This document shows, one piece after another, positions 52,696-62,999 of a stretch of 64,000 nucleotides of DNA. The stretch's first letter is position 1, and the number at the start of each line of letters is the position of its first letter. The notes under the pieces are model-generated. The model made no database searches. It had not been told where the DNA came from and saw only the letters and a list, made by a program, of their open reading frames with translations. The translations under genes were made by a program, and so were the position numbers. Source of the stretch: Yoonia sp. SS1-5 (GTDB lineage: Bacteria; Pseudomonadota; Alphaproteobacteria; Rhodobacterales; Rhodobacteraceae); assembly GCF_038443705.2 (NCBI RefSeq), contig NZ_CP151767.2, positions 620,001 to 684,000 on the forward strand, read 5' to 3'.

Positions 52696-54794
52696 TGCGC
52701 ATTCTGGCCCTTCTGCTTTTCTGGCTTTTGCCGGGGATCGCCGCCGCGCAAGGCGCCGCGACACTTGTCGCCGACAGCGTGGCACTGAACGGGCAGGATC
52801 AACTGATCGCGCAGGGCAATGTCGAAGTTCTCTATCAAGGCACCCGCCTGCAAGCCACGGCGATCACCTATGATCAACCCACAGACCGGCTGACGATCAG
52901 TGGGCCTATTGTGATCCGGACACCGGATGGCACGATCCTGACGGCAGCGCAGGCCGATCTGGACCCGCAGTTACAAAACGGCATGCTGCAAAGCGCGCGC
53001 CTCGTGCTGGACCAGCAGCTGCAGATCGCGGCCAATCAGATCGACCGGGCCAATGGGCGCTACCTGCAGCTTTACAAGACGACCGCCAGTTCCTGTCAGA
53101 TCTGTGGCGACCGCCCGCCCTTGTGGGAAATCCGGGCAGAGCGGGTGATCCACGACCAGCTTGAAAAGCAACTCTATTTCGAGAATGCGTTTTTTCGTAT
53201 TCGCGGGGTGCCGATCTTCTGGCTGCCACGCATGCGTTTGCCAGATCCGACCCTGACCCGGGCAACCGGCTTTCTGATCCCTGAACAGCGCAACACCAAC
53301 CAATTAGGCTTTGGGATCAAGGTGCCTTACTTCATCACGCTTGGCGATCATCGCGACGTGACATTGACCCCTTATCTGTCATCAGAAACACGCACCCTGG
53401 AACTGATCTACCGCCAGGCCTTTGTCACCGGCACATTGCGGGCCGAAGGGGCAATCAGCGACGACAGTCTGCAGGATGGCAGCCGGTCTTACCTTTTTGC
53501 AGAGGGCCGCTTTCGGCTGCCACGCCAGACCCAGCTGCGATTTGATATCGAAGCCGTCAGCGACCCGGCTTACCTGCTGGATTATGGCTATTCCGGAAAG
53601 GACAGGCTGGACAGCGCCATTGATCTGCTCCGGGTCAGCGACACCGCGTTGTTCAACGCCAACCTGACCTATTATCAGACCCTGCGGGCCGACGAATCCA
53701 ATGCCTCTCTGCCACCGATTGTGGCAGAGTTGCGCTATGAAAAACGGTTGCAGCCCGAATTCGGCGGCACGCTGACCTTGGAGGCGAGCGTCGATACGGC
53801 CTACCGGTATAGCGACGATGACGGTGATCGGGGGCGCGATGTCACGCGCGCTGGCGGGCGCGTGAACTGGCGTGACGACTGGCTGGTCGGGGCAGGTTTT
53901 GTTGCCGAGCTGCAAGGCCAACTGCGCGGCGATCTCTACCATGTGCAGGATGACAGCAGCTTTGTCGAAAGTGAGCTGCGGGTCGTTCCCAGCGTATCCG
54001 CCACCCTGCGATGGCCATGGGCCATGACAACGGCAAGCGGCACAAGTCACGTGATCGAACCCACAGTTTTCGCCGCATGGTCAGACAGGTTCGGCGGCAC
54101 CTCACCGAACGAGGACAGCACACGCAACGAATTTGACCGCGCCAATCTGTTTGCGCTGTCGCGCTTTGCGGGCGATGACGCGGTCGAGACCGGCCGGCAG
54201 GTCGCTGCCGGGCTACGCTGGACGCGGTTTGGGGCCGGTGGCATCACATCAACGCTGACCTTCGGTCGGATTGCCAAATCGCAGGCTGATCCCGAATTCA
54301 CACCCTCATCCGGTCTGCGCGGCACCGCATCCAATTGGCTGGTGTCCAGCCAGATATCCGCGCCCGGCGGGTTCATTCTGGACACACGCGCCCTGTTCGA
54401 CGATCAGGCCGAGGTGAACCGCGCCGCCGGTATCGTGGCCTGGCAAAACCGCGAAATCTCGCTCTCTGCGGCCTATATCTGGCAGGCGGCTGACCCAGAG
54501 GAAAATCGCAACGACACGGTCTCGGAATGGACGATTGATGCGGGCTTCAAGCTGAATGAAACCTGGTCGGTGGAAATGGACGCCCGTTATGATATTGCAG
54601 CCGACAGACCGGTGCGCGGCGGCATCGGCATTCAATGGCGCAACGAATGCGTGACCATCGACGTTTCGGCCTCGCGCCGCTACACGTCTTCGCCTAATGT
54701 GGCGCCAACAACGACATACGGGCTGAGCGGATCACTCAGCGGTTTCTCTGCTGGTCGTTCCGGCGGTGGCCCCGCAGCCCGATGCGCACAATAA
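52695..54794 (+). CDS. lptD: LPS-assembly outer-membrane protein LptD
   Basis: 699-residue outer-membrane barrel protein that inserts LPS into the outer leaflet. A signal peptide (LALLLFWLLPGIAAAQ) leads into the OstA jellyroll (ADSVALNGQDQLIAQGNVEV). The large barrel follows. Cysteines in SCQICGDRP near residue 135 and in NECVTI and RCAQ near the end can make the long-range disulfides seen in LptD. The length is short for LptD but usual in alphaproteobacteria. Confidence 0.93.
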   Translation: MRILALLLFWLLPGIAAAQGAATLVADSVALNGQDQLIAQGNVEVLYQGTRLQATAITYDQPTDRLTISGPIVIRTPDGTILTAAQADLDPQLQNGMLQSARLVLDQQLQIAANQIDRANGRYLQLYKTTASSCQICGDRPPLWEIRAERVIHDQLEKQLYFENAFFRIRGVPIFWLPRMRLPDPTLTRATGFLIPEQRNTNQLGFGIKVPYFITLGDHRDVTLTPYLSSETRTLELIYRQAFVTGTLRAEGAISDDSLQDGSRSYLFAEGRFRLPRQTQLRFDIEAVSDPAYLLDYGYSGKDRLDSAIDLLRVSDTALFNANLTYYQTLRADESNASLPPIVAELRYEKRLQPEFGGTLTLEASVDTAYRYSDDDGDRGRDVTRAGGRVNWRDDWLVGAGFVAELQGQLRGDLYHVQDDSSFVESELRVVPSVSATLRWPWAMTTASGTSHVIEPTVFAAWSDRFGGTSPNEDSTRNEFDRANLFALSRFAGDDAVETGRQVAAGLRWTRFGAGGITSTLTFGRIAKSQADPEFTPSSGLRGTASNWLVSSQISAPGGFILDTRALFDDQAEVNRAAGIVAWQNREISLSAAYIWQAADPEENRNDTVSEWTIDAGFKLNETWSVEMDARYDIAADRPVRGGIGIQWRNECVTIDVSASRRYTSSPNVAPTTTYGLSGSLSGFSAGRSGGGPAARCAQ

Positions 54795-54809
54795 CTGATT
54801 GAGGACACG

Positions 54810-56036
54810 ATGATCCACATTCGCAATCTGCTGACCCTCGCATTCGCGCTGATCTTGACGGTCAGCCTTGCCAGCACGGGGCAGGCACAGGGACAGTTTT
54901 CGCCTGTCATTACCGTCAATGACCGGGCCATCACCGGTTTTGAATTGGCACAGCGTAAACGGCTGTTGGAATTCTTCCGCACCGCCGGTGATCTGGACGA
55001 ACAGGCCCGCAACGGACTGATCGAAGACCGGCTGAAAGCGCAGGAGCTCGAACGCGCCGGGCTGCGTCTGACTGATGAGGCGCTGACCGCGGCGATGGAA
55101 GAATTTGCAGGTCGGGCCAATATGGACCTGGCCCAGTTCACCCGGGTACTGTCGCAAAACGGGATCGACATCAGCACTTTAGAGGATTTCGTCCGGATCG
55201 GGACAAGCTGGCGGGACTATATTCGCAGCCGCTATAGCCGGCAGGTCACCATCAGTGACACGGATGTGGAACGCGCCATTGCCCGGCGTGGCAGCAGCAC
55301 CACGGAAATTCAGGTCCTGCTGAATGAAATCATCATTGCCGCGCCGCCCAACCTTGCCGCCCGCGCGGCCGGTGCTGCAGATCGCATATCGCGCCTGCGC
55401 TCGTTCTCTGCGTTCGAGGCCGCCGCCCGCGAGGTGTCTGCCCTGCCCACCCGCGACTCCGGTGGCCGCTTGCCCTGGCTGCCAATCACCAACTACCCGG
55501 CACAGCTGCGCGGCGTGATCCTTGACCTGCGGCCCGGCGAAGTGACCCAGCCGATCAACATTCCCAACGGGATCGCCCTGTTCCAGATGCGCGGCGTCCG
55601 CGAGGTTGCACGGTCAGTCGCGGCCCCCAGCAGCATCGACTATGCCATTTACAACATCCCCGGCGGCCGGACCGAGGCCGCATTGCAGCAGGCCGCGCGG
55701 ATCGCCCGCGATGTCGACACTTGCGACGATCTTTATGGTATCGCCCAAGGCCAACCCGCCGAAGTGCTGGAACGGCTGCAGGAAAGCCCGTCAGATATTC
55801 CAAACGATATCGCGCTTGAACTGGCCCGCCTTGATCCGGGCGAGGTCTCATACAATGTGGCGCGCAATGGCGGGCAGACCCTGGCATTTGTGATGCTGTG
55901 CAGCCGCAATACGACCTCAGCCGAGGATGCAGATCCCGAGGCCGTTAGAAACCAGATCCGCGGTCAACGGCTTGCCGGGCTTGCTGATGCCTTGCTGGAA
56001 GACCTGCGCGCAGCCGCGATCATCCGGACCCAATGA
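54810..56036 (+). CDS. surA: SurA-type peptidyl-prolyl isomerase
   Basis: 408-residue periplasmic chaperone with a signal peptide (ALILTVSLASTGQAQ). A SurA N-terminal domain (INDRAITGFELAQRKRLLE-like) and one parvulin-type domain (ALPTRDSGGRLPWLPI, GEVTQPINIPNGIALFQM) follow. It helps outer-membrane barrels such as LptD fold, in accord with its place after lptD. Stop overlaps the pdxA ATG (ATGA). Confidence 0.9.
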   Translation: MIHIRNLLTLAFALILTVSLASTGQAQGQFSPVITVNDRAITGFELAQRKRLLEFFRTAGDLDEQARNGLIEDRLKAQELERAGLRLTDEALTAAMEEFAGRANMDLAQFTRVLSQNGIDISTLEDFVRIGTSWRDYIRSRYSRQVTISDTDVERAIARRGSSTTEIQVLLNEIIIAAPPNLAARAAGAADRISRLRSFSAFEAAAREVSALPTRDSGGRLPWLPITNYPAQLRGVILDLRPGEVTQPINIPNGIALFQMRGVREVARSVAAPSSIDYAIYNIPGGRTEAALQQAARIARDVDTCDDLYGIAQGQPAEVLERLQESPSDIPNDIALELARLDPGEVSYNVARNGGQTLAFVMLCSRNTTSAEDADPEAVRNQIRGQRLAGLADALLEDLRAAAIIRTQ

Positions 56037-56989
56037 AACCGGTCGCAATCAGTTGCGGGGAACCGGCAGGCGTCGGCCCCGAAATTGCGGTTGCGGCATG
56101 GCGCGCCCTGAAAGACGAAATGCCGATGGTCTGGATCGGTGACCCGAACCATCTGCCCCGGGGTACACAAGTCAATGTGATTACAGACACCGCCACCTTG
56201 TCCCCGGACCGGTTCAACGTGATGGCCCGCGACTTCGGCCCCCCGGTGCGCCCGGGCGACCCCGTGGCAGCCCACGCCCATGGGGTCATCGCCGCGATCA
56301 CCGACGGGGTCGACATGGTGCAAAAGGGCGCGGCAAGCGCCCTTTGTACTGCGCCCATCCACAAGGCCGCGCTGATTGACGGGGCCGATTTTGCCTATCC
56401 GGGGCACACGGAATTTCTGGCCGCATTGGCGCATGTAGACCGGGTTGTGATGATGCTGGCATGCGCCGCACTGCGGGTGGTGCCAGCCACCATTCACATT
56501 CCGCTGGCCGATGTGCCCCGCGCACTGACCGCCAGCCTGTTGACCGATACGATCCTGATCACCCACGCGGCCCTGCGCAAGGATTTCGGCATTGACGCCC
56601 CCCGCATCGCCATCGCGGGGCTTAATCCGCATGCAGGCGAAGACGGCAAGATCGGGCAAGAGGAAATCGACATGATCCGGCCCGTCATGACCGCCCTGCG
56701 CGCGCAGGGCTTTGACCTGATTGGCCCCGGATCCGCCGATACAATGTTTCATGCCAAGGCGCGTGCGGGCTATGACGCGGCCATCTGCATGTATCACGAT
56801 CAGGCCCTGATCCCGATCAAGACCATTGATTTTGCTGGCGGGGTCAATGTGACGTTGGGATTGCCCTTTATCCGCACCTCACCCGATCACGGCACCGCCT
56901 TTGATATCGCCGGCAAGGGCATCGCCGATCCGACCTCTATGATTGCGGCCCTGCGGATGGCCGCGCAAATGGCACGGCAACGCGGATGA
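56033..56989 (+). CDS. pdxA: 4-hydroxythreonine-4-phosphate dehydrogenase
   Basis: 318-residue PdxA, which makes the pyridoxal 5'-phosphate precursor by NAD-dependent oxidation and decarboxylation. [11 protein letters not shown] is at the start. Metal-binding histidines are in [11 protein letters not shown], in NPHAGEDG and in [13 protein letters not shown]. The signature block [11 protein letters not shown] is present. It sits between surA and rsmA, an old conserved order. Stop and next ATG overlap (ATGA). Confidence 0.96.
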   Translation: MKPVAISCGEPAGVGPEIAVAAWRALKDEMPMVWIGDPNHLPRGTQVNVITDTATLSPDRFNVMARDFGPPVRPGDPVAAHAHGVIAAITDGVDMVQKGAASALCTAPIHKAALIDGADFAYPGHTEFLAALAHVDRVVMMLACAALRVVPATIHIPLADVPRALTASLLTDTILITHAALRKDFGIDAPRIAIAGLNPHAGEDGKIGQEEIDMIRPVMTALRAQGFDLIGPGSADTMFHAKARAGYDAAICMYHDQALIPIKTIDFAGGVNVTLGLPFIRTSPDHGTAFDIAGKGIADPTSMIAALRMAAQMARQRG

Positions 56990-57828
56990 GCGGGATAGAC
57001 ACCCTGCCCCCGCTGCGCGAGGTTATCGCCACGTATCAGCTTGCGGCGAAAAAATCGCTAGGCCAGAACTTCCTGCTGGACCTGAACCTGACAGCCAAGA
57101 TTGCCCGGCTGGCCGGTGACCTGACGCAGGCGGATATCCTTGAAATCGGGCCGGGTCCGGGCGGGTTGACGCGCGGGTTGCTGGCCGAGGGGGCGCGGCA
57201 GGTCCTTGCCATCGAAAAGGATCCGCGCTGCATGCCCGCGCTGGCGGAAATCGCTGATCACTATCCGGGACGTCTGACCTGTATCAACGGCGATGCCTTG
57301 ACGGTGGATCCGTTGGTGCATCTGCGCGCGCCGATCAAGGTGGCGGCAAACCTGCCCTACAATGTCGGTACGGAACTTCTGGTCCGCTGGCTGACCCCGC
57401 CCACATGGCCGCCTTTCTGGCAAAGCCTGACATTGATGTTTCAACGCGAGGTCGCACAACGGATCACCGCCGAACCCGGCAGCAAGGCCTATGGCCGGCT
57501 GGCTGTGCTGGCACAATGGCGATCCACGCCCCAGATCGTGATGGAGCTTCCGCCCGAAGCATTCAGCCCCCCACCCAAGGTCAATTCAGCAGTTGTTCAC
57601 CTGACAGCACTGCCGGAACCGCGTTTTCCGGCCGATCCGGCGGTTCTGAACAAGGTTGTTGCAGCAGCGTTCAATCAACGGCGGAAAATGCTGCGATCTG
57701 CACTGAAAGCAGTCAGCCCCGTGATCGAGGATCATCTGATCGCGGCGGGGATCAAGCCAACGGAACGGGCAGAGCAAGTGCCGCTGGAAGGGTTCTGCGC
57801 ATTGGCGCGTAGTCTGGCCTCAGCCTAG
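56986..57828 (+). CDS. rsmA: 16S rRNA dimethyladenosine transferase RsmA
   Basis: 280-residue KsgA/RsmA, which dimethylates A1518 and A1519 (E. coli numbers) in 16S rRNA late in 30S assembly. Motif GQNFLLD is at the start. The S-adenosylmethionine motif is [14 protein letters not shown], and the catalytic [11 protein letters not shown] follows. It ends the lptF-to-rsmA run. Confidence 0.96.
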   Translation: MSGIDTLPPLREVIATYQLAAKKSLGQNFLLDLNLTAKIARLAGDLTQADILEIGPGPGGLTRGLLAEGARQVLAIEKDPRCMPALAEIADHYPGRLTCINGDALTVDPLVHLRAPIKVAANLPYNVGTELLVRWLTPPTWPPFWQSLTLMFQREVAQRITAEPGSKAYGRLAVLAQWRSTPQIVMELPPEAFSPPPKVNSAVVHLTALPEPRFPADPAVLNKVVAAAFNQRRKMLRSALKAVSPVIEDHLIAAGIKPTERAEQVPLEGFCALARSLASA

Positions 57829-57860
57829 GGTCAGCCCGGATTGTCTTGGTGATGTCGGTG

Positions 57861-58433
57861 TTACTCGGCCGCCTCGGGTGCGGCATCGCCGCCGGTGGGT
57901 GGCGTATTGCCGTCATCCCGTGGCTGCTTGGGCTTGCGAGGTGCGCGTGGCTTGCGCGGGCGTTTGGGCTTTTCCTCGGGCGTTTCAACCAGACCGGCAT
58001 CCTTGTCAGCTGATGCATCAATCACGGTTGCATCGGCATGTTGCTGGGGGTCGGGCTGGTCCATGCTCGCGGGGTCCTGCTGGGCGGCAGCCTCCTGCGC
58101 TTTGAGGCGCTCATTACGTTCACGATCACGTTCAGCTTGCCGTTCGCGGTTCTGTGCTTCCTGTTCCTCGCGGCGGGCGTCAACCTCGCGCTGTGCCTCG
58201 GCCAGCAGGCGGGTGTAATGTTCGGCATGCTGCGCGAAGTTCTCGGCATCCACCCTGTCGCCTGACAGGACTGCATCACGATGCAGCTGGTTGTATTTCT
58301 CGATAATCTGTTGCGGGGTGCCACGCACCTTGCCGTCAGGACCCTGGCTGTCAAAAACCCGGTTGATGATGTTGCCACCCGACGGGCGGTTATTGCGGTT
58401 CTTGTTCCGCGACCGTGACTTCGATGATCTCAT
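57861..58433 (-). CDS. DUF4167 protein
   Basis: 190-residue protein with the alphaproteobacterial DUF4167 domain at the N terminus (RNNRPSGGNIINRVFDSQGPDGKVRG, QQIIEKYNQLHRDA). A basic, disordered tail (Arg/Gln coiled coil, then KPKRPRKPRAPRKPKQ) follows. It may bind RNA or DNA. A 33-bp gap separates it from rsmA, which converges. Function unknown. Confidence 0.88.
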   Translation of the reverse strand: MRSSKSRSRNKNRNNRPSGGNIINRVFDSQGPDGKVRGTPQQIIEKYNQLHRDAVLSGDRVDAENFAQHAEHYTRLLAEAQREVDARREEQEAQNRERQAERDRERNERLKAQEAAAQQDPASMDQPDPQQHADATVIDASADKDAGLVETPEEKPKRPRKPRAPRKPKQPRDDGNTPPTGGDAAPEAAE

Positions 58434-58635
58434 AGATGTGCTTTCAAGCCTTTGGCTGTCGTTGCGGTGGCCATGTCACGCGATCTGCGCGTTGAAAATA
58501 TGGAGCCTTGCAATGTTTTGGCGACTGATCGGAGAGAAGACTAATCGCAGCCCTCTGTCCATCCGATGCCATTGAATAAGCATGTGCGGCTGCGCAAGAC
58601 AAGTCTAAACTGTCTAAAATACGCGATTGGGGCGG

Positions 58636-59493
58636 TTATCCCCTGTTTTGGTCGGCATTTTCCGGCCATTGGCCACATACAACCCGGTCACGACCATCAA
58701 GATCCGGATGCACCTTTACCCGTTCAAAACCGGCCTTGCTCATCATATGCGTGACTGCTGCGGCCTGTGTCGGCCCGATCTCGACCATCAGCTGCCCGCC
58801 GGCGCGCAGATGCGTTGGCGCCCCCGCGACTATCTTGCGATATGCCGTCAGGCCGTCCGCCTCATCGGTCAGTGCGATGCGCGGTTCATAGAGCCGGACA
58901 TCAGGCTGCAGCCCGTCCATTTCGTCGGCTGCGATATAAGGCGGGTTCGCGACGATCAGGTCAAATGCGCCCTCCACGCGCGCATACCAATCCGACACCC
59001 GGAACGCGGCACGGGCGGCCACATCATGCGCCGCCGCATTGCGGGCTGCCACGCGCAGCGCAGCTTGTGATATATCCGTTCCTACGCCGGTCGCTGTCGG
59101 CCGCGCGGCCAGAAGGGTCACAAGAATGGCCCCCGACCCCGTGCCAAGATCCAGTACATCCCCGAACCTCGCTGAAAGGGCCACCTGAACAAGCATTTCT
59201 GTTTCCGGTCGCGGATCAAGCACATCTTCATTCACAAAAAACCAGCGATCGTAGAAGTCGCGCCCACCGACCAGATGTGATACCGGGCGGCCCTTGGACC
59301 GATCATCAACTTTGGCAAAAAATGCTTTTTCTTCAGCGGCATCCAATGCGTTGTTCAGGCAAAGCGTGATGCGGTCCGGGCGGGTATTCAATGCCGCGGC
59401 CATCAAACGGCGCGCGTCACGTGGCCCATCCGGAATATCCGCAGCGGCAAGGACCTTATTTGCAGCACGCAACGACTGCTGAACTGTCGTCAC
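58636..59493 (-). CDS. prmC: Release factor glutamine methyltransferase PrmC
   Basis: 285-residue enzyme that methylates the GGQ glutamine of release factors. [15 protein letters not shown] binds S-adenosylmethionine; NPPYIAADE is the catalytic NPPY motif. The start is GTG at 59493, overlapping the prfA stop (GTGA). The pair prfA-prmC lies in one operon, its substrate next door. Confidence 0.95.
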   Translation of the reverse strand: MTTVQQSLRAANKVLAAADIPDGPRDARRLMAAALNTRPDRITLCLNNALDAAEEKAFFAKVDDRSKGRPVSHLVGGRDFYDRWFFVNEDVLDPRPETEMLVQVALSARFGDVLDLGTGSGAILVTLLAARPTATGVGTDISQAALRVAARNAAAHDVAARAAFRVSDWYARVEGAFDLIVANPPYIAADEMDGLQPDVRLYEPRIALTDEADGLTAYRKIVAGAPTHLRAGGQLMVEIGPTQAAAVTHMMSKAGFERVKVHPDLDGRDRVVCGQWPENADQNRG

Positions 59494-60545
59494 GCGCCCA
59501 TCTCGGCCAGCAATGTCGCCTGCGCATCCGCCTGCAACGCGCTCACAATCTCGTCGAGATCACCCTGCATCACCTGCCCCAGCGAATAGAGCGTCAGATT
59601 GATCCGGTGATCCGTCATCCGGCCCTGGGGAAAATTGTAGGTTCTGATCCGTTCAGAGCGATCCCCCGACCCTACCTGGCTTTTGCGGTCAGCAGAGCGT
59701 TCGTTGTCGACGCGCTGCCGTTCAAGATCAAACAGCCGGGTTTTTAGCACCTGCATCGCAATCTCGCGGTTGCGGTGCTGCGATTTCTCCGAACTGACCA
59801 CGATGATCCCGGTGGGTTCATGCAGGATACGCACGGCGGAATCCGTCGTGTTCACGTGCTGCCCGCCCGAGCCAGAGGCGCGCATCGTATCAATGCGAAT
59901 ATCAGCGGGATTAATCTCGATATCCACGTCTTCGGCTTCGGGCAACACGGCGACCGTCGCGGCAGAGGTATGGATGCGCCCGCCGCTTTCGGTTTCTGGC
60001 ACGCGTTGCACACGGTGAACGCCGCTTTCATATTTCATTTTGGCAAAGACACCGTCGCCCGCGATGCGCGCCACAACCTCTTTGATGCCGCCAAGCTCTG
60101 TCTGGCTTTGTTCGAGTATTTCAAACCGCCAGCCCTGCCCTTCGGCATAGCGCTGATACATGCGCAGCAAATCACCGGCAAAAAGTGACGCCTCGTCACC
60201 GCCTGTCCCGGGGCGGATTTCCAGCAAGGCCGGGCGCCCGTCTGCGGCATCCTTGGGCAGAAGCGCCAGTTGCACATCCTGTTCGGATGCCTCCAGCTGT
60301 GCCTTGAGTTCGGGCAATTCCGCCTCGGCCAGTTCCTTCATCTCGGGGTCCGACAGCATCGCTTCGGCATCGGCGATCTGTGCCACAAGCTCCTTATAGG
60401 CGGTCACCGTTTCGACCACCGGCCGAAGCTCGGCATATTCCTTGCCCAATGCGGCAATATCAGCCCCGGCAGAGCCATCGGCCATCTTCGCCTCCAGAAA
60501 CTGGAAACGGTCTATCAGTTGTTCGATACGGTCAGCTGCAATCAT
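59490..60545 (-). CDS. prfA: Peptide chain release factor 1
   Basis: 351-residue RF1 that ends translation at UAA and UAG. The GGQ motif is in [17 protein letters not shown] stop-codon reading loop is in the middle domain. ATG at 60545 is used; an upstream frame is not typical. It lies 17 bp after the DUF1499 gene and overlaps prmC. Confidence 0.97.
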   Translation of the reverse strand: MIAADRIEQLIDRFQFLEAKMADGSAGADIAALGKEYAELRPVVETVTAYKELVAQIADAEAMLSDPEMKELAEAELPELKAQLEASEQDVQLALLPKDAADGRPALLEIRPGTGGDEASLFAGDLLRMYQRYAEGQGWRFEILEQSQTELGGIKEVVARIAGDGVFAKMKYESGVHRVQRVPETESGGRIHTSAATVAVLPEAEDVDIEINPADIRIDTMRASGSGGQHVNTTDSAVRILHEPTGIIVVSSEKSQHRNREIAMQVLKTRLFDLERQRVDNERSADRKSQVGSGDRSERIRTYNFPQGRMTDHRINLTLYSLGQVMQGDLDEIVSALQADAQATLLAEMGA

Positions 60546-60562
60546 ACGCCCCGATTGGCCGA

Positions 60563-60994
60563 TCACAGCGGCTCGGTCAAGGGGCCAAGCGTTTCCAGCC
60601 ATCCGGCGACCCGCGCCCGGTTGACGCCCAGATCGCTTTGACCAAAGCGGAGCCGGCCGTAAATGATCAACAGGTCGTCCCGGACGCCGACGGTCGTGTA
60701 GTCGGGAAAGCCGATCACAGCCGACCGGGTCTGAAACGTCAGCAGGCCCTCGGCCACACTGCCCTTGATAAGTTTGGTGCGCGGGGTCGCCAATGCGCGG
60801 CGTTCCACGGCTGTAAGGGCGTCCTCGGCGCTGCTGGTCAGACGGCGGGCAGCCAGAAAGCTGCCGAGCCCCGAGACATCGCCGGGTGCCGCCACATCAG
60901 GCAGCACATGCCATTTGGCGGCCTGGGTCGGCACCAGACGCACATAGGCAATCAGCCCAAGCGCAAGAAGCAAAAGCACAGATAAGATACGCAT
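60563..60994 (-). CDS. DUF1499 protein
   Basis: 143-residue protein with an N-terminal membrane segment or signal ([20 protein letters not shown]). The DUF1499 domain follows ([38 protein letters not shown]). The ATG at 60994 is chosen. It is likely secreted or membrane-anchored. Co-transcribed with prfA. Function unknown. Confidence 0.82.
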   Translation of the reverse strand: MRILSVLLLLALGLIAYVRLVPTQAAKWHVLPDVAAPGDVSGLGSFLAARRLTSSAEDALTAVERRALATPRTKLIKGSVAEGLLTFQTRSAVIGFPDYTTVGVRDDLLIIYGRLRFGQSDLGVNRARVAGWLETLGPLTEPL

Positions 60995-61052
60995 GTTCCG
61001 ATGTCCTGTGTTGATGATCTGCATCTAGGGTGTTGATCATGGCAGAACAGCC

Positions 61053-61994
61053 CTAACGGTACGGCACCCCGGGCAAAATCGACAACATTTCAAACATCAG
61101 GTTTGCGCCGGTCAGGGCCGTATTCCCCGATGGATCATAAGGGGGCGATACCTCGACCAGATCGCAGCCCACGATGTTCAGCCCCCGCAATCCGCGGATC
61201 AGCTCCATCGCTTGCGGGGTGGTCAGGCCGCCGATTTCCGGGGTTCCCGTGCCAGGGGCGTACGCAGGATCCAGACTGTCGATATCGTAGGTGATATAGC
61301 ATGGCTGATCGCCGATCTGCGCCTTGATATCGGCCGCAAGCGGGGACAATGATTTATGCCAGAGGGCCGGTGCCAGATATTGGTTGAACCCCCAACCTGC
61401 CGCCTCGGTAAAGTCATCGGCGGTGTAGCCCGTCCCGCGCAGGCCGATCTGAAAGACCTTGTCAGCGGTGATAATACCTTCCTCATACGCCCGGCGAAAG
61501 ACGGTGCCGTGGGTCTCGCGTTCGCCAAACATCTCGTCATTAACGTCCGCATGGGCATCGACATGCACCAGCGCGACAGGTCCGTGTTTTGCAGCCACCG
61601 CGCGCAAGACCGGCAAGGTCAGGGTATGATCCCCGCCCAGGGTCATCGGGATGAAATCATGCTTGAGGTGTGCGGCATAAGTATCTGTAATAATGCTGAT
61701 ACTGCTGGAAAGCGAAAACGTATTGATCGGTACGTCACCCAGATCGGCGCATTGCAACGCATCAAACGGGGCCGCCCCGGTCTGGATGTTATAGGGCCGG
61801 ATCATCGCCGATTGCTCCCGCAGTTGCTTTGGGCCCATGCGGGTGCCAGACCGCCAGGATGTGCCGATATCCATCGGGATACCGATAAAGCCCACATTCA
61901 GCCCTTGGGCGGTGCTGGCCTCGGGCAGGCGCATAAAGGTTTGCGGGCCGGAAAACCGGGCCAGATCATTGCCGCTGATCGGTTGATTTGGCAT
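61053..61994 (-). CDS. speB: Ureohydrolase, agmatinase-like
   Basis: 313-residue manganese ureohydrolase. LGGDHTLTLPV, HVDAHADVND and YDIDSLDPAYAPGTGTPEIGGL carry the metal ligands. Agmatinase or guanidino-acid hydrolase is likely. The ATG at 61994 overlaps the stop of the upstream paralogue by one base; a GTG one codon earlier is also in frame. It is the last gene of the run. Confidence 0.88.
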   Translation of the reverse strand: MPNQPISGNDLARFSGPQTFMRLPEASTAQGLNVGFIGIPMDIGTSWRSGTRMGPKQLREQSAMIRPYNIQTGAAPFDALQCADLGDVPINTFSLSSSISIITDTYAAHLKHDFIPMTLGGDHTLTLPVLRAVAAKHGPVALVHVDAHADVNDEMFGERETHGTVFRRAYEEGIITADKVFQIGLRGTGYTADDFTEAAGWGFNQYLAPALWHKSLSPLAADIKAQIGDQPCYITYDIDSLDPAYAPGTGTPEIGGLTTPQAMELIRGLRGLNIVGCDLVEVSPPYDPSGNTALTGANLMFEMLSILPGVPYR

Positions 61995-62962
61995 CACTTA
62001 TCCCTCTTGTTCCAAAGCGCCAGACAGCACAGTTCCATCGCGACATGCGCACCTGCAATGGCGGTCGCACCCGTTGTGTCATAGGGCGGCGAGACTTCGA
62101 CGACGTCCCCGCCCACCATGTTGATGCCTGCGATGTCGCGCAGCATCGCAGCGGCCTGCCACGAGGCCAGACCACCCCAAACAGGTGTCCCCGTTCCGGG
62201 CGCAAAGGCGGGATCAAGCGCATCAATGTCAAAGGTCACGTAAGTCGGGTGATCACCGACCCGGGTCCTGATTTCCCGGGCCACCCAGGCGCTGCCTTTT
62301 TCATGGCATGTGCGGGCGTCGATATAGGGCATGCCCAGATAGTCATCGCATTCAGTTCGGATGCCGATTTGCACTGACCGGCTGACATCGACAAGACCAA
62401 GTTTGACGGCCTTGTACATCATCGTGCCATGGTCGATCCGGTCCATATCCTGATCGGGCCAAAGGTCGGAATGCGCATCAAATTGCACAACAGAAAGCGG
62501 CCCGTACCGGTCTGCATGGGCGCGCAGGATCGGCAGGGTGATAAAGTGATCACCCCCCAATGTGATCGTCCCGCAGCCCTGCGCAAGAATACCAGCGATA
62601 TGCGCCTCAAGCAGCGCCGGCACGCCGCGCGTATCGGCATAGTCAAACGGCATGTCGCCATAATCCGCGATGGCAAAATCCCCCAGTGGATCAAACCCAT
62701 CCCATCCATAAGGGGGATCAAAGGTCTGCAGGGTCGACGCCTCGCGGATCGCGCGGGGGCCAAACCGGGTGCCGGGCCGATGTGTGACCGCCTGATCAAA
62801 CGGCACCCCGGTGACGGCCAGATCAAAGCCGCTCAAATCCTTGGTATATGTCCGGCGCATAAAGGACGTGGCCCCGCCAAAGGCATTTTCAAAGGACAAT
62901 CCACGTTTGTCACTGCGGGTAAAGGCGGCATCAACCACCTCGCGCGCTTTGTCCAGGGTCAT
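61994..62962 (-). CDS. speB: Ureohydrolase, agmatinase-like
   Basis: 322-residue paralogue of the next gene. Metal motifs: LGGDHFITLPI, QFDAHSDLWPD and FDIDALDPAFAPGTGTPVWGGL. Two ureohydrolases in tandem and an amidohydrolase nearby suggest use of guanidino compounds as nitrogen source. Which of the two is the true agmatinase cannot be said. Confidence 0.88.
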   Translation of the reverse strand: MTLDKAREVVDAAFTRSDKRGLSFENAFGGATSFMRRTYTKDLSGFDLAVTGVPFDQAVTHRPGTRFGPRAIREASTLQTFDPPYGWDGFDPLGDFAIADYGDMPFDYADTRGVPALLEAHIAGILAQGCGTITLGGDHFITLPILRAHADRYGPLSVVQFDAHSDLWPDQDMDRIDHGTMMYKAVKLGLVDVSRSVQIGIRTECDDYLGMPYIDARTCHEKGSAWVAREIRTRVGDHPTYVTFDIDALDPAFAPGTGTPVWGGLASWQAAAMLRDIAGINMVGGDVVEVSPPYDTTGATAIAGAHVAMELCCLALWNKRDK

Positions 62963-62999
62963 GTTCGGCCTCCTGCTATCTTGATGTTATGGCCCCGGA